Source: Limnoglobus sp043757025 (GTDB lineage Bacteria; Planctomycetota; Planctomycetia; Gemmatales; Gemmataceae). Taken from it: a stretch of 64,000 nucleotides of DNA. Each line of letters begins with the position of its first letter. Position 1 is the stretch's first letter. The position numbers and the translations under genes were made by a program. A model generated the notes under the pieces. It was given only the letters and a program-made list of their open reading frames with translations, made no database searches and was not told the origin of the DNA. The stretch covers positions 1 through 64,000 of the forward strand of contig JAYVQG010000185.1 of the NCBI GenBank assembly GCA_043757025.1, read 5' to 3'. Below, piece after piece: positions 53,284 to 62,575 of this stretch.

Positions 53284-54255
53284 ATGACGATTCCGTTTCG
53301 TACGCCGTTGCTGGCTCTGCTTGCGGTGGCCGTTTTTGCGGCCATCGGCTGGGCGTTGTTGCACCATCGCGACGACTCGTTGGCGACGTGGCGCGGGCAC
53401 GCGGGCGTTGTGCGTTCACTGGCGCATTCGCACGATGGCCGTTGCATCGCTTCGGCGGCCGACGATGGTAACATCGTCGTGTGGGATGCCGTCACCGGCG
53501 CGAAGCGGCACGTGATTTCGGCACACTCGAAAACGATTCGCTCGGTGGCATTTTCCTCCGACGGTCGTTCGTTCGCGTCGGCGTCGGACGATGGCGATGT
53601 GAAAATTTGGGATGTCGAAACGGGCACCGAAACCGTCGCGTTTCACGATCACGCGAAGGCCGCCGAATGCGTCGCGTTCAGTGGCGACGGTCGCTATCTC
53701 ATGAGTGGCGGTGCCGACAAACTCGTGCGAATCTGGAACATCCAGGACCCCAAATTACTTCAGACTTTGAAGGGCCACACGAAGCACGTTCACGCGATAC
53801 TGGCCGCGCCGACGGGCAACAGTTTCGCCTCCGGGGCCAGCGATGGCACGATCAAACTGTGGGAACTGCCGGGTGGCCGGGCGCTCGGCAACATGAAGGT
53901 GACGGGCGGACACATTAACGCGCTCGCATACACGCCCGATGGCAAAACGCTGATCGCGGGTGGCTCGGGCACCGGTATCAAATTGTTCGATGTCGCATCC
54001 AAAACGATGCGCCCCGAATGGACCGGCCCCATCGGCCGCACGATGAACCTCGCACTCAGCGACGATGGCCGCAAACTGGCATCGGTTCACGAAGATGGCC
54101 TCGTGCGAATCTGGGACATCGCCACCGGCAACGTACTCGCGACGCTCGAAGGCCATCGCGGTTCGGTAACGTGCGTGACATTCACATCGGACGGCCAACG
54201 CATCGCCACCGGGGCCGCCGATGGCACCGTGAAGTTGTGGGCAACCGTGCCATAA
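53284..54255 (+). CDS. WD40-repeat protein with N-terminal membrane helix
   Basis: A 323-residue protein. One N-terminal helix (LLALLAVAVFAAIGWALL) anchors or exports it; about seven WD40 repeats follow (ending in typical IVVWD, VKIWD, VRIWN, IKLWE, VRIWD and VKLWA), enough for one closed propeller. Repeats include DGRCIASAADDGN and DGRSFASASDDGD. It is probably a periplasmic interaction scaffold. Nothing nearby suggests a partner. Confidence 0.9.
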   Translation: MTIPFRTPLLALLAVAVFAAIGWALLHHRDDSLATWRGHAGVVRSLAHSHDGRCIASAADDGNIVVWDAVTGAKRHVISAHSKTIRSVAFSSDGRSFASASDDGDVKIWDVETGTETVAFHDHAKAAECVAFSGDGRYLMSGGADKLVRIWNIQDPKLLQTLKGHTKHVHAILAAPTGNSFASGASDGTIKLWELPGGRALGNMKVTGGHINALAYTPDGKTLIAGGSGTGIKLFDVASKTMRPEWTGPIGRTMNLALSDDGRKLASVHEDGLVRIWDIATGNVLATLEGHRGSVTCVTFTSDGQRIATGAADGTVKLWATVP

Positions 54256-54324
54256 TTGGAACTTGACGCCACGGCGTGCAAGTGGACAATGGGCGAATGT
54301 CCAATTGCACTGACTTTACATTTT

Positions 54325-54493
54325 TGTAGCTGGGGTCTGTGACCCCGGAAGCCAGACAATCGAGGAGAGGCTGCCACTCCCCGGCCTCATAGAAGCCAGC
54401 TACAACAGAAATCAAGTGCAATTGAGCTGTGTCCCCTACTACCGGCCTCACAGAGGCCACTGTGTCCTACCGGCCTCACAGAGGCCAGCTACA
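54325..54493. repeat. Intergenic cluster of REP-like palindromes
   Basis: The region contains TGTAGCTGGGGTCTGTGACC near 54325 and two CCGGCCTCACAGAGGCCA copies near 54441-54484, plus a partly degraded CGGCCTCATAGAAGCCAGCT. The same words build the insertion in moeA at 63623-63827. Every core is a hairpin of two 6-base arms around TGT/ACA. Confidence 0.88.
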
Positions 54494-54548
54494 TAAGAAA
54501 GTCAGCGCCAATCGGCGAATGTCCCCTTCCTCGTTCGAGGCCTCTCCC

Positions 54549-56036
<1,488 letters not shown>

Positions 56037-56073
56037 GGGAGGTGTATTTCTCGGAGAAAATTGTGAAGGATTA

Positions 56074-56406
56074 ATGGCGGTAAGAACGAAGTCGAAGTCC
56101 AGTCGACTTACGAAGAAGCCTGTTCTCTATGTAGATTTTGTTGAAGTTGCGCCTTGGAACAGCCGGAATTTGACCGATACTCCTCGTTTTTCTGGGGTTG
56201 GTACGCTTTTAGTGACCGACGCGATTAGAATGAGTTTAGACATAGGTTGGAAAGGTCGTATCGGATTGTCCGCTCTTTCGCAGGCAAAGGGATTTTACAC
56301 TCGACTTGGTATGATTATGATTGAAGAAGGTGATGCGGAATACGGCGATTTGGCGTATTTTGAATTCGACGAACAGACTGCAGAGAAACTGACCAACCAA
56401 TCGTAA
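56074..56406 (+). CDS. Truncated GNAT acetyltransferase-like protein
   Basis: A 110-residue protein with the second half of a GNAT fold: VLYVDFVEVAPWNSRNL, then the acetyl-CoA-binding loop FSGVGTLLVTDAIRMSLDIG and GWKGRIGLSALSQAKGFYTRLGM. The N-terminal strands of a full GNAT (~60-80 residues) are absent, so the gene is either 5'-truncated or a short family member. Basic N-terminus MAVRTKSKSSRLTKK. It overlaps the next small gene and is AT-rich, unlike its neighbours, as expected for a transferred cassette. No clear ribosome site. Confidence 0.65.
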   Translation: MAVRTKSKSSRLTKKPVLYVDFVEVAPWNSRNLTDTPRFSGVGTLLVTDAIRMSLDIGWKGRIGLSALSQAKGFYTRLGMIMIEEGDAEYGDLAYFEFDEQTAEKLTNQS

Positions 56407-56417
56407 TGAGGCATGTG

Positions 56418-56630
56418 ATGGCATCTAAAGCCTATTTGAAATTGCTTGAGGAAGAAGCCTCCTTCCCATCGGTCGCCGCAGGCGGTCGCCCTTGGCGAAT
56501 ATTCGTTCCTCCGAGTGGCACGTTAGCTGAAGAATCTGCTCCCGTTGAAACGAAAAAGGGAAAACGAGTTTCGGCCAAGACTCGCATTTCGAAGAGTTAT
56601 CAACTCGAAAATGAACAAAGTGAATCTTGA
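56418..56630 (+). CDS. Small hypothetical protein of the cassette
   Basis: A 70-residue protein (MASKAYLKLLEEEASFPSVA, then a Pro/Gly stretch WRIFVPPSGTL and a basic tail). GAGG sits 6 bases before the ATG at 56418; the frame also opens at 56406, where ATG overlaps the stop of the GNAT gene. Tight coupling to a GNAT-like gene is reminiscent of toxin-antitoxin pairs, but neither a DNA-binding motif nor a known antitoxin fold is visible. Function unknown. Confidence 0.6.
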   Translation: MASKAYLKLLEEEASFPSVAAGGRPWRIFVPPSGTLAEESAPVETKKGKRVSAKTRISKSYQLENEQSES

Positions 56631-56631
56631 A

Positions 56632-56739
56632 GCCGCCGCGCCGTTCGGCGGCTTCAAGATGTCCGGCATCGGCCGCGAACTCGGCTCGTACGCACTACAA
56701 ATGTACACGGAAGTCAAGACCGTCATCATGGCGATGTGA
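56632..56739 (+). pseudogene. Displaced duplicate of the ALDH 3' end (right 108-bp copy)
   Basis: Reads as the last 35 residues of the aldehyde dehydrogenase (AAPFGGFKMSGIGRELGSYA and on) up to the stop at 56737-56739, with no start of its own. It differs from 55929-56036 at three silent sites only. Confidence 0.85.
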
Positions 56740-56760
56740 CCCTTGAGGTTGCCCCAAAAA

Positions 56761-59700
56761 TTACCGGCCGCCGGCGGGGCGGGTGTTCCAGGTGCGGTCG
56801 TAGTCTTCCTGTTCGCGCGGGGCGAGTTTGCGGTCGGTTGCGCCGTCGGGGTAGCTCGCCATTCCTCGGAACGGCAGTGGCCCGACGCGGCCGGCGGTCT
56901 TCGTGAATGGCGAGGTGTCTTTACAGTAACCGGCCGTGCGAAGCACGAACGAGCGAACGTGCCCAGCGGCCACCGGCGGCAACGTACTCGCATCGAATTC
57001 GATGGCAATTTCATCGCCCGGCCCGCACAGTACGAAGCGGTCGTCCTCGTTTTGTAGCAACTCCGTCACGTCGCCCAACCGCGTGAGTCGGCCTTGCCAG
57101 TGCGTCGTGGCCACCGGTTCGGTTCGGTCGTAATCGTAGGCGATCGGCGGCTTGCCGTTCGGGCTGAATTCCTGCGCGAACCCGCGATGTTGCAGCTTCG
57201 CCACCGATGCCGGCAGGGTTTGCGTGCGAACATTCGTTTGCGGTTCGACCGTGCCGAACTGGATTTGATCCCAGTAAATTTGCAGGTTCGTGCGGATGCG
57301 GAGTTTCACGTTCGCCGTGCCTGCGATACCCGTCACGGGCACCGTCATCACGCGCGGCAAGCCGGCGGGGAAGCCGATTTCGCCGAGCGATTCCCACGTG
57401 CCATCGGTACGCTGTTTCTCCAAAACGGGCGGCTGCATCGTCACGCCGGCCTGCGTCGCCGCGTAGATCGATTCGGGGTACGGGTAGTCGGTCCAGCCCG
57501 CCATCACCAGGTACAGCGGTGCCTTTGCGTCGAGCTTCGACAGCGAATTGGCGAAGTCGAGTTCGACGAAATGCTCCTCGGCATACCCGAGCCACGACCG
57601 CGTGGCGAACCGGTCCACGGTGCGGCCATCGCGCTCTTTCAAGGTGGCCAACACATCGCGATTGCGGTGATCGACCGCGTGCGTCGGCGCGATCATTTGC
57701 GCGAACGCGAGCAATTCCTGCGACGGTTGCGGCCCCACCGTGACGAAGCGCTCGTTCGGGTATACTCGCATGTCTTTGGGGTGATCGACGACTTCGAGAA
57801 CGACGCGGTCGATGTACAGCACTTCGTCCATCGGTTCGGCGATTTTGATCGAATACTTGCCATTTTTCAGCACGAGCTGATCGGCTTCGATCTTGACGCT
57901 CTCTTGCGGGCGCGGCGGGCGAACGCTGCCATCGGCACCGAGTTCGCCCATCGCCCCCGCACCGAGGAAGTCGGTGACATAGCGGTAGCGCTCGCCGTCC
58001 CACGCGAACAAAATCGGGCACGATGTGCCCTTGCGGTTCAGCTCGATAATCTTCGTAATCTGCGTCGCGGGCACGTTCAGTTCGGCTTGCGGGATCTGAT
58101 CGGGCCAGCGAATGCGAACGACTTCGGCGAGCGGCGACTTGCCGATACCGAGGCCGAGCGGCAACCGCGACTGCGCGAGGCCCGCCGAGAGCGTGGTGTT
58201 CTCGATCATGCTGCGTAGCGGCCCCGTCATCGCAATGGCGCGTGCGCCGATGCCATCGCTGTTCGATCGCAAGTTGCTGCCCTTGTCGCGTCGGCCCGTG
58301 AGTGTAATTTTCAAGCCGCGGTTGCCGTTGCCCATGTTGCGGTACAGTTGCGGAGCCTCGCCGCGCGGCCACAGTAAAAGATCGGGGTTGCCGTCGCCAT
58401 CGTCGTCGAACGAGGCCACCGCCAGCAGGTTCGCGATCGCCTCCGGTTTCGGGCCGAATGCATCGTGTACCTTCGTCAATTTGCCTTTGGCATCGCCGCG
58501 CAAGAACACCGGCTTGCCATCGACTGACAGCCCGATGACATCGGCCGCGCCGTCGAGATCGAGGTCGATCGTCTGCGCCTGAACGAGTGCGGGCGAATCG
58601 TTCGCTCCAGGCACGAAACGCCCTTTCAAATCGTAGCGCGATGCATCCGTCGTAGACACGAACAGTTGCGGTTTCGCTTTCGGGACAGTCAAAAACAGAT
58701 CGGGTTGTTCGTCGTTGTTCGAATCGAGAACGAGACCGGAAAGTGCGGGTGCCAGCGTTTCGTCGGCACGGTGGAACCGCAACATTCGGTCGTTCAAAAT
58801 GACAATCGGCGCACGGCCTTCGACGAACGCGATGAGGTCGATGTCGTTGTCGCCATCGAGATCGGAGACGAGAATGCTCGTCACGGGGCCATCGACGCGA
58901 AGTGCCGGTTCGTCGATTGGCTGGAAGCGACAGGTCAGCGGTATCATCGGCGTGTTCGGCAACGCCGGCGGGGCTTCGCCGATATTGGCGAACGCGAGCA
59001 ATCGACCACTTCCGTAACCGGCGACGAGCAAATCGAGGTCGCCATCTTGATCGAGATCGGCCCACGCGGCACCGAGGCAGACACCGGTGATCTTGTCGAA
59101 CCCCGCCGCCACGGTTTTGTCTTCAAAGCGTTTGCCGTCGATGTTCGCGAACAGACGTATGCCATTCGGCCCCGTGAGCAGCACGTCCGGCGTGCCGCTG
59201 TTGTCGAAGTCGGCAATCGCCGCGCCGTAACTGGCCGTCCCGAGCAGGCCGAGCGTTGCCGTGGTGTCGGTGAACTTGCCGTTGCCGTCGTTGTGTAAAA
59301 CGACATCGCCGAGCGCGTTGCCGCGAACGACAGCGGAGAGCAACATCAGGTCCGGCAGGCCGTCGCTGTCGTAGTCGAAGCGGACGATCGCACCGCCGAA
59401 CTGCGCGCGGATACCTACGAGTGCCGCGTTGAGGTCTTCGGATTTCGCCCAACGGGTTCCCGCGGCGAGTGTCACTTGTAGCGAATTCTCTTGTGCGAAG
59501 ATCGGCATCGGGCAGGTGTACGTGGCCGCCACCGGCGACGCACCGATGACGTCTGCGTATCGGCCCATTTCGGAATACTTCACGTTGAATTCGTGAAACT
59601 GTTCACCCAAATCTAGCTTCTGAAACTCTTTTTGCAGTGCCGCGATGCGGACCGGATCGCGGTCGTGGTTGTGCCCCATCAGTGCGTATCGCGCGGCATT

Positions 59701-60291
59701 CAGATACGGATCGAGATCGAGCGCCTTTTGGAAATACCGTTTCGCGTCCGGCGAATCGTAACGTTCCGGGTGCGTCACGCCCAACTGATACCAGGCATAT
59801 GCATCGTTCGGGTCGATCCGCGTGACGGCTTCAAAATGCTTGGCCGACTCGGGGATGCGGTCGCGAAACAGGAAAATGATGCCGAGGTTGTAGTGCGCGT
59901 GGGCGTTGTCCGGCTCGCGCTTTAACACGTCTTCAAATATCGAGATCGCTTGCTCGAGAACGGGGTCGGCGGGGTCTTTCGTCGAGTTATACAAGGCAAT
60001 CGCGAGGTTCACTTTTGCGGGCATCCAGTCGGGTGCCAGCCGTGCGGCTTCCTCGAATTCGGTTGCCGCATTTTGGAACGCGGTAAGGCCGTTGGCTTGT
60101 TTGTCTTCGGACCGGCCCATCAAGCCGACACCCCGGAGATTCGCATCCGCGGCGGCGATCAGGTTATTTTCGCTCGGCTTGCGCGTACCGAGCCAGATCG
60201 CGAGCGGCACGGCAATCAGAACCAGTGCGGTGAGTACGAAGAGGAGAGTACGCCGTTTCGGTGCGGGCGGATTCGGGGATGGCGACGACAT
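56761..60291 (-). CDS. Giant membrane-anchored TPR/FG-GAP protein (CRTAC1-like)
   Basis: A 1176-residue protein. One helix near the N-terminus (TLLFVLTALVLIAVPLAIWL) anchors it. Residues ~60-240 are TPR repeats (AHAHYNLGIIFLFRDRIPES, AYAWYQLGV). Residues ~310-720 are FG-GAP/VCBS repeats (RFDYDSDGLPDLMLL, DLDQDGDLDLLVAGYGSG, DLDGDNDIDLIAF). The part from ~740 is an ASPIC/UnbV-like region (GLKITLTGRRDKGSNLRSNS, GIGARAIAM) of CRTAC1-type proteins, and the end is unassigned. Start at 60291 has AGGA 8 bases upstream. Likely an outer-surface or periplasmic scaffold. Confidence 0.88.
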   Translation of the reverse strand: MSSPSPNPPAPKRRTLLFVLTALVLIAVPLAIWLGTRKPSENNLIAAADANLRGVGLMGRSEDKQANGLTAFQNAATEFEEAARLAPDWMPAKVNLAIALYNSTKDPADPVLEQAISIFEDVLKREPDNAHAHYNLGIIFLFRDRIPESAKHFEAVTRIDPNDAYAWYQLGVTHPERYDSPDAKRYFQKALDLDPYLNAARYALMGHNHDRDPVRIAALQKEFQKLDLGEQFHEFNVKYSEMGRYADVIGASPVAATYTCPMPIFAQENSLQVTLAAGTRWAKSEDLNAALVGIRAQFGGAIVRFDYDSDGLPDLMLLSAVVRGNALGDVVLHNDGNGKFTDTTATLGLLGTASYGAAIADFDNSGTPDVLLTGPNGIRLFANIDGKRFEDKTVAAGFDKITGVCLGAAWADLDQDGDLDLLVAGYGSGRLLAFANIGEAPPALPNTPMIPLTCRFQPIDEPALRVDGPVTSILVSDLDGDNDIDLIAFVEGRAPIVILNDRMLRFHRADETLAPALSGLVLDSNNDEQPDLFLTVPKAKPQLFVSTTDASRYDLKGRFVPGANDSPALVQAQTIDLDLDGAADVIGLSVDGKPVFLRGDAKGKLTKVHDAFGPKPEAIANLLAVASFDDDGDGNPDLLLWPRGEAPQLYRNMGNGNRGLKITLTGRRDKGSNLRSNSDGIGARAIAMTGPLRSMIENTTLSAGLAQSRLPLGLGIGKSPLAEVVRIRWPDQIPQAELNVPATQITKIIELNRKGTSCPILFAWDGERYRYVTDFLGAGAMGELGADGSVRPPRPQESVKIEADQLVLKNGKYSIKIAEPMDEVLYIDRVVLEVVDHPKDMRVYPNERFVTVGPQPSQELLAFAQMIAPTHAVDHRNRDVLATLKERDGRTVDRFATRSWLGYAEEHFVELDFANSLSKLDAKAPLYLVMAGWTDYPYPESIYAATQAGVTMQPPVLEKQRTDGTWESLGEIGFPAGLPRVMTVPVTGIAGTANVKLRIRTNLQIYWDQIQFGTVEPQTNVRTQTLPASVAKLQHRGFAQEFSPNGKPPIAYDYDRTEPVATTHWQGRLTRLGDVTELLQNEDDRFVLCGPGDEIAIEFDASTLPPVAAGHVRSFVLRTAGYCKDTSPFTKTAGRVGPLPFRGMASYPDGATDRKLAPREQEDYDRTWNTRPAGGR

Positions 60292-60668
60292 AAAGACATC
60301 CTGTGAGGCGAGAGGGGACCGATAATGATACCGATAGTGTATGCGCGATGCGCTCCCCGAAAATTGCGCGACGCGCAACCCGACTTGCGGGCGGAAGGCG
60401 TGGTCATCCAGCGCCCTGAGTTACTCGGCCACTGGCTGTACCGCGTGGCGTATCGCATCGGCCGGAAAGCGCGGCGAGTCGTGGCGCGGCGACTACGCCA
60501 CGAAAGGACAGCGGTCGCCTCGGCTTCTGCCGCGTTACGATCAATTGGTATCACGAACTTACGTTTTGGATGATCGCGACCGACCTACCTACCAGATGTT
60601 TCCGTTTGCGGATAAGATTACTAACTGAAGTGCGTCGTTGCATTCAAACAAACCGGGAAATACGGGCA
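60292..60668. other. Intergenic region, no gene identified
   Basis: A 377-bp divergent gap between the giant repeat protein and the YwgA-like gene. A GC-rich 82-codon open frame (60325-60573) has no ribosome site, no family and Arg-rich composition as expected by chance at this GC content. Promoters of both flanking genes are expected here. Confidence 0.4.
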
Positions 60669-61166
60669 ATGGATCGGCAACAGATTCTGCTGGCCAAGTC
60701 ACTCGAGGCCGCTCGCGTTCCTCTCGGCGTGAAGACGTTCATCGATCGCCTCATTCTACAGAAGTCCGTCTACCTCCTTCAGTCGGTCGGAATCCACATG
60801 GGTTACCGATTCCGTTGGTATTTACGTGGCCCTTACTCACCAGAAATGACCGCCGGTGCGTTCGGGATTGTCGACGAGGGAGAATACGCGCGGAAAGAAC
60901 TGCAAGGCTGGAATTTGGATGAAGAGTCCGCAGACCTCGCTCGCAAACTTCAACCGCTTCTGCATCGCGACGCGGAGGCCAAAGAAGAACAATCTCGCCG
61001 CTTAGAGCTTTTGGCGTCGATTCTGTTTCTTTTCAAGACCGAGCAGGCCCAGCCGAGCGACCCCGATGGTACTTCCCAAATCCTCGCAAAGAACGACAAG
61101 ATTTTTAGTCCGAGTGAAGTGCAAACTGCCGTGAAAGAACTCAAGGTTTATGGCCTCCTCGCCTAA
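60669..61166 (+). CDS. YwgA/Panacea-like protein
   Basis: A 165-residue helical protein with the pattern of YwgA-type/Panacea-like proteins: RLILQKSVYLLQSVG, then YRFRWYLRGPYSPEMT near residue 50, where the aromatic-GPYS segment is diagnostic. The rest is helical. Its 3' end overlaps the HD-domain gene by 17 bases, so the two are translationally coupled. In Bacillus subtilis, to my knowledge, ywgA is likewise next to the HD-domain gene ywfO, so the pair appears conserved over a long distance. Panacea domains are known as antitoxin modules, so the protein may restrain its partner; this is an inference. Confidence 0.65.
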   Translation: MDRQQILLAKSLEAARVPLGVKTFIDRLILQKSVYLLQSVGIHMGYRFRWYLRGPYSPEMTAGAFGIVDEGEYARKELQGWNLDEESADLARKLQPLLHRDAEAKEEQSRRLELLASILFLFKTEQAQPSDPDGTSQILAKNDKIFSPSEVQTAVKELKVYGLLA

Positions 61167-62565
61167 ACGATCGTCGCGTGTCGTCAACGACAACATCCAT
61201 GGCGATATTGCCATGTCGGACGACGAATGGAAGGTTGTGAACACATCCACATTCCAGCGACTCCGTTCGTTGAAGCAACTGGGAATGGGGCATTTGGTTT
61301 ACCCCAACGCGACGCACACGAGGTTCGCCCACAGTTTAGGCGTGTTTCGGATCATGTGCCGAGTTCTCGAAAATCTGGAACACGACGGCTTGGACGCCGA
61401 CCGAAAAGCCGACCTTCGTTTGGCTGCGTTACTCCACGATGTCGGGCATTACCCCTATTCGCATTTGATGGAGCGCGTAGCGAACGTCACATTGACAGAA
61501 GAGGAAGTGGCAAAGACGGGTACCAAAATCATCTCGGGTCAGATCGACGAGTATCCCAATCACGAGGAATTAGGAAGGCATATTCTCGAGTCGCAAGCCG
61601 ACATTTGCAAAGCATTAGGCGGGAAGAAGCGAGCAAAGAAAATTGGAGCATTGTTCTCGCGCTTAGAAGGGGCCGATCCGCAGTTGAGCAAACTCATTCA
61701 TAGCAGCCTCGATATGGATCGAATGGATTACCTCCTCCGCGATGCAAGAGCCGCAGGTGTTCCCTTCGGAGAAATCGATCTCAACTACCTGCTGAACAAC
61801 ATCCGCATCAGTCCCAAGGGAATGCTCGGAATCGATGAAAAGGCTCTCGCGGCTGCCGAACACTTCCTGTTAGCCCGAGTCTTTATGCATCGAGTGGTTT
61901 ACTACCACAAAACCACTTTCGGCTTTGAAGAAGCTTGTAGACAATTATTGCGCCGGGTTCGCAATACGGGTCGCTATGAGGACATCCTCGCAAAAAATGG
62001 CGCGAAGATTCGCGATATCGCTGGAAGTTCTGCACTTCGCGGATTCACCGACGACTACATCGATCGAATTATCCTCAAGGCCATCGATGATTGTGACCCG
62101 ATCATCCAAACTCTTGCATCGTGCCTGGTCGAACGACGACCTCCACGACTGATTGCTGAGATCGGTGGCGTGGAAGATAAAATCAGCTCCTATACGCCTG
62201 GCACCGTATTCAAACAGAAATGTCGCGATGGTCTCGAAGCGTTGGCGAAGAAGCACAAATTGCACGTCGGTCAGTTCCTTCTTTGCGGGCCGAAACCGAT
62301 CAAGTTTGAAGAGCGTGGATCGTTGTTTTCGCGTGCGGATGCAGAGAAGCTCGTTTCCGAAGAGCGCGAAGAAATCATCATGATTTTCCGACGCGACCAA
62401 CAAGAACCACAATCGATTGTTGATGTCGATGGCTCGATGATCAAAAGCCTCGCAAATCAGGTCTACTCGATCCAACGGCTGTATTTGGTCGAACGCGATC
62501 TCAACCCCGACAAACTCCAGCAGATTCGTAACGAAGTTCGCGAATGGACGAAACCACCGAAGTGA
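61150..62565 (+). CDS. HD-domain phosphohydrolase (dNTPase/YwfO-like)
   Basis: A 471-residue HD-superfamily protein related to dNTP triphosphohydrolases of the YwfO/SAMHD1 type. Metal ligands are the H in THTRFAHSLGVFRIM, the HD pair in LLHDVGHYPYSHLME, and the late aspartate in SLDMDRMDYLLRDA. The N-terminal VVNDNIHGDIAMSDDEWKVV and FQRLRSLKQLGMGHLVYPNA are typical of this group. The C-terminal ~150 residues are family-specific. Such enzymes hydrolyse dNTPs; some protect bacteria by depleting nucleotides during phage infection. The YwgA-like gene upstream overlaps it, and moeA starts 10 bases after its stop. Confidence 0.88.
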   Translation: MASSPKRSSRVVNDNIHGDIAMSDDEWKVVNTSTFQRLRSLKQLGMGHLVYPNATHTRFAHSLGVFRIMCRVLENLEHDGLDADRKADLRLAALLHDVGHYPYSHLMERVANVTLTEEEVAKTGTKIISGQIDEYPNHEELGRHILESQADICKALGGKKRAKKIGALFSRLEGADPQLSKLIHSSLDMDRMDYLLRDARAAGVPFGEIDLNYLLNNIRISPKGMLGIDEKALAAAEHFLLARVFMHRVVYYHKTTFGFEEACRQLLRRVRNTGRYEDILAKNGAKIRDIAGSSALRGFTDDYIDRIILKAIDDCDPIIQTLASCLVERRPPRLIAEIGGVEDKISSYTPGTVFKQKCRDGLEALAKKHKLHVGQFLLCGPKPIKFEERGSLFSRADAEKLVSEEREEIIMIFRRDQQEPQSIVDVDGSMIKSLANQVYSIQRLYLVERDLNPDKLQQIRNEVREWTKPPK

Positions 62566-62575
62566 TTTGAATCCC

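Larger units (their letters stand above)
56037..56739. mobile_element. Small AT-rich cassette integrated at the ALDH 3' end
   Basis: Between the two 108-bp copies lie 595 bp that are clearly more AT-rich than the neighbours and hold two small overlapping genes. Left boundary is the ALDH stop; right boundary is the end of the second copy. This is the structure produced when an element integrates into the 3' end of a gene and restores it, as islands do at tRNA genes. No integrase or transposase is inside, so the mobilising enzyme would have acted from elsewhere. The alternative is a tandem duplication followed by sequence replacement. Confidence 0.6.

Noticed and set aside
57011..59065. 684-codon frame on the minus strand inside the TPR/FG-GAP gene
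   Set aside because: Arg-rich out-of-frame shadow of a gene with clear TPR and FG-GAP motifs.
60325..60573. 82-codon frame between the giant repeat protein and the YwgA-like gene
   Set aside because: No ribosome site, Arg-rich composition, no recognisable motif.
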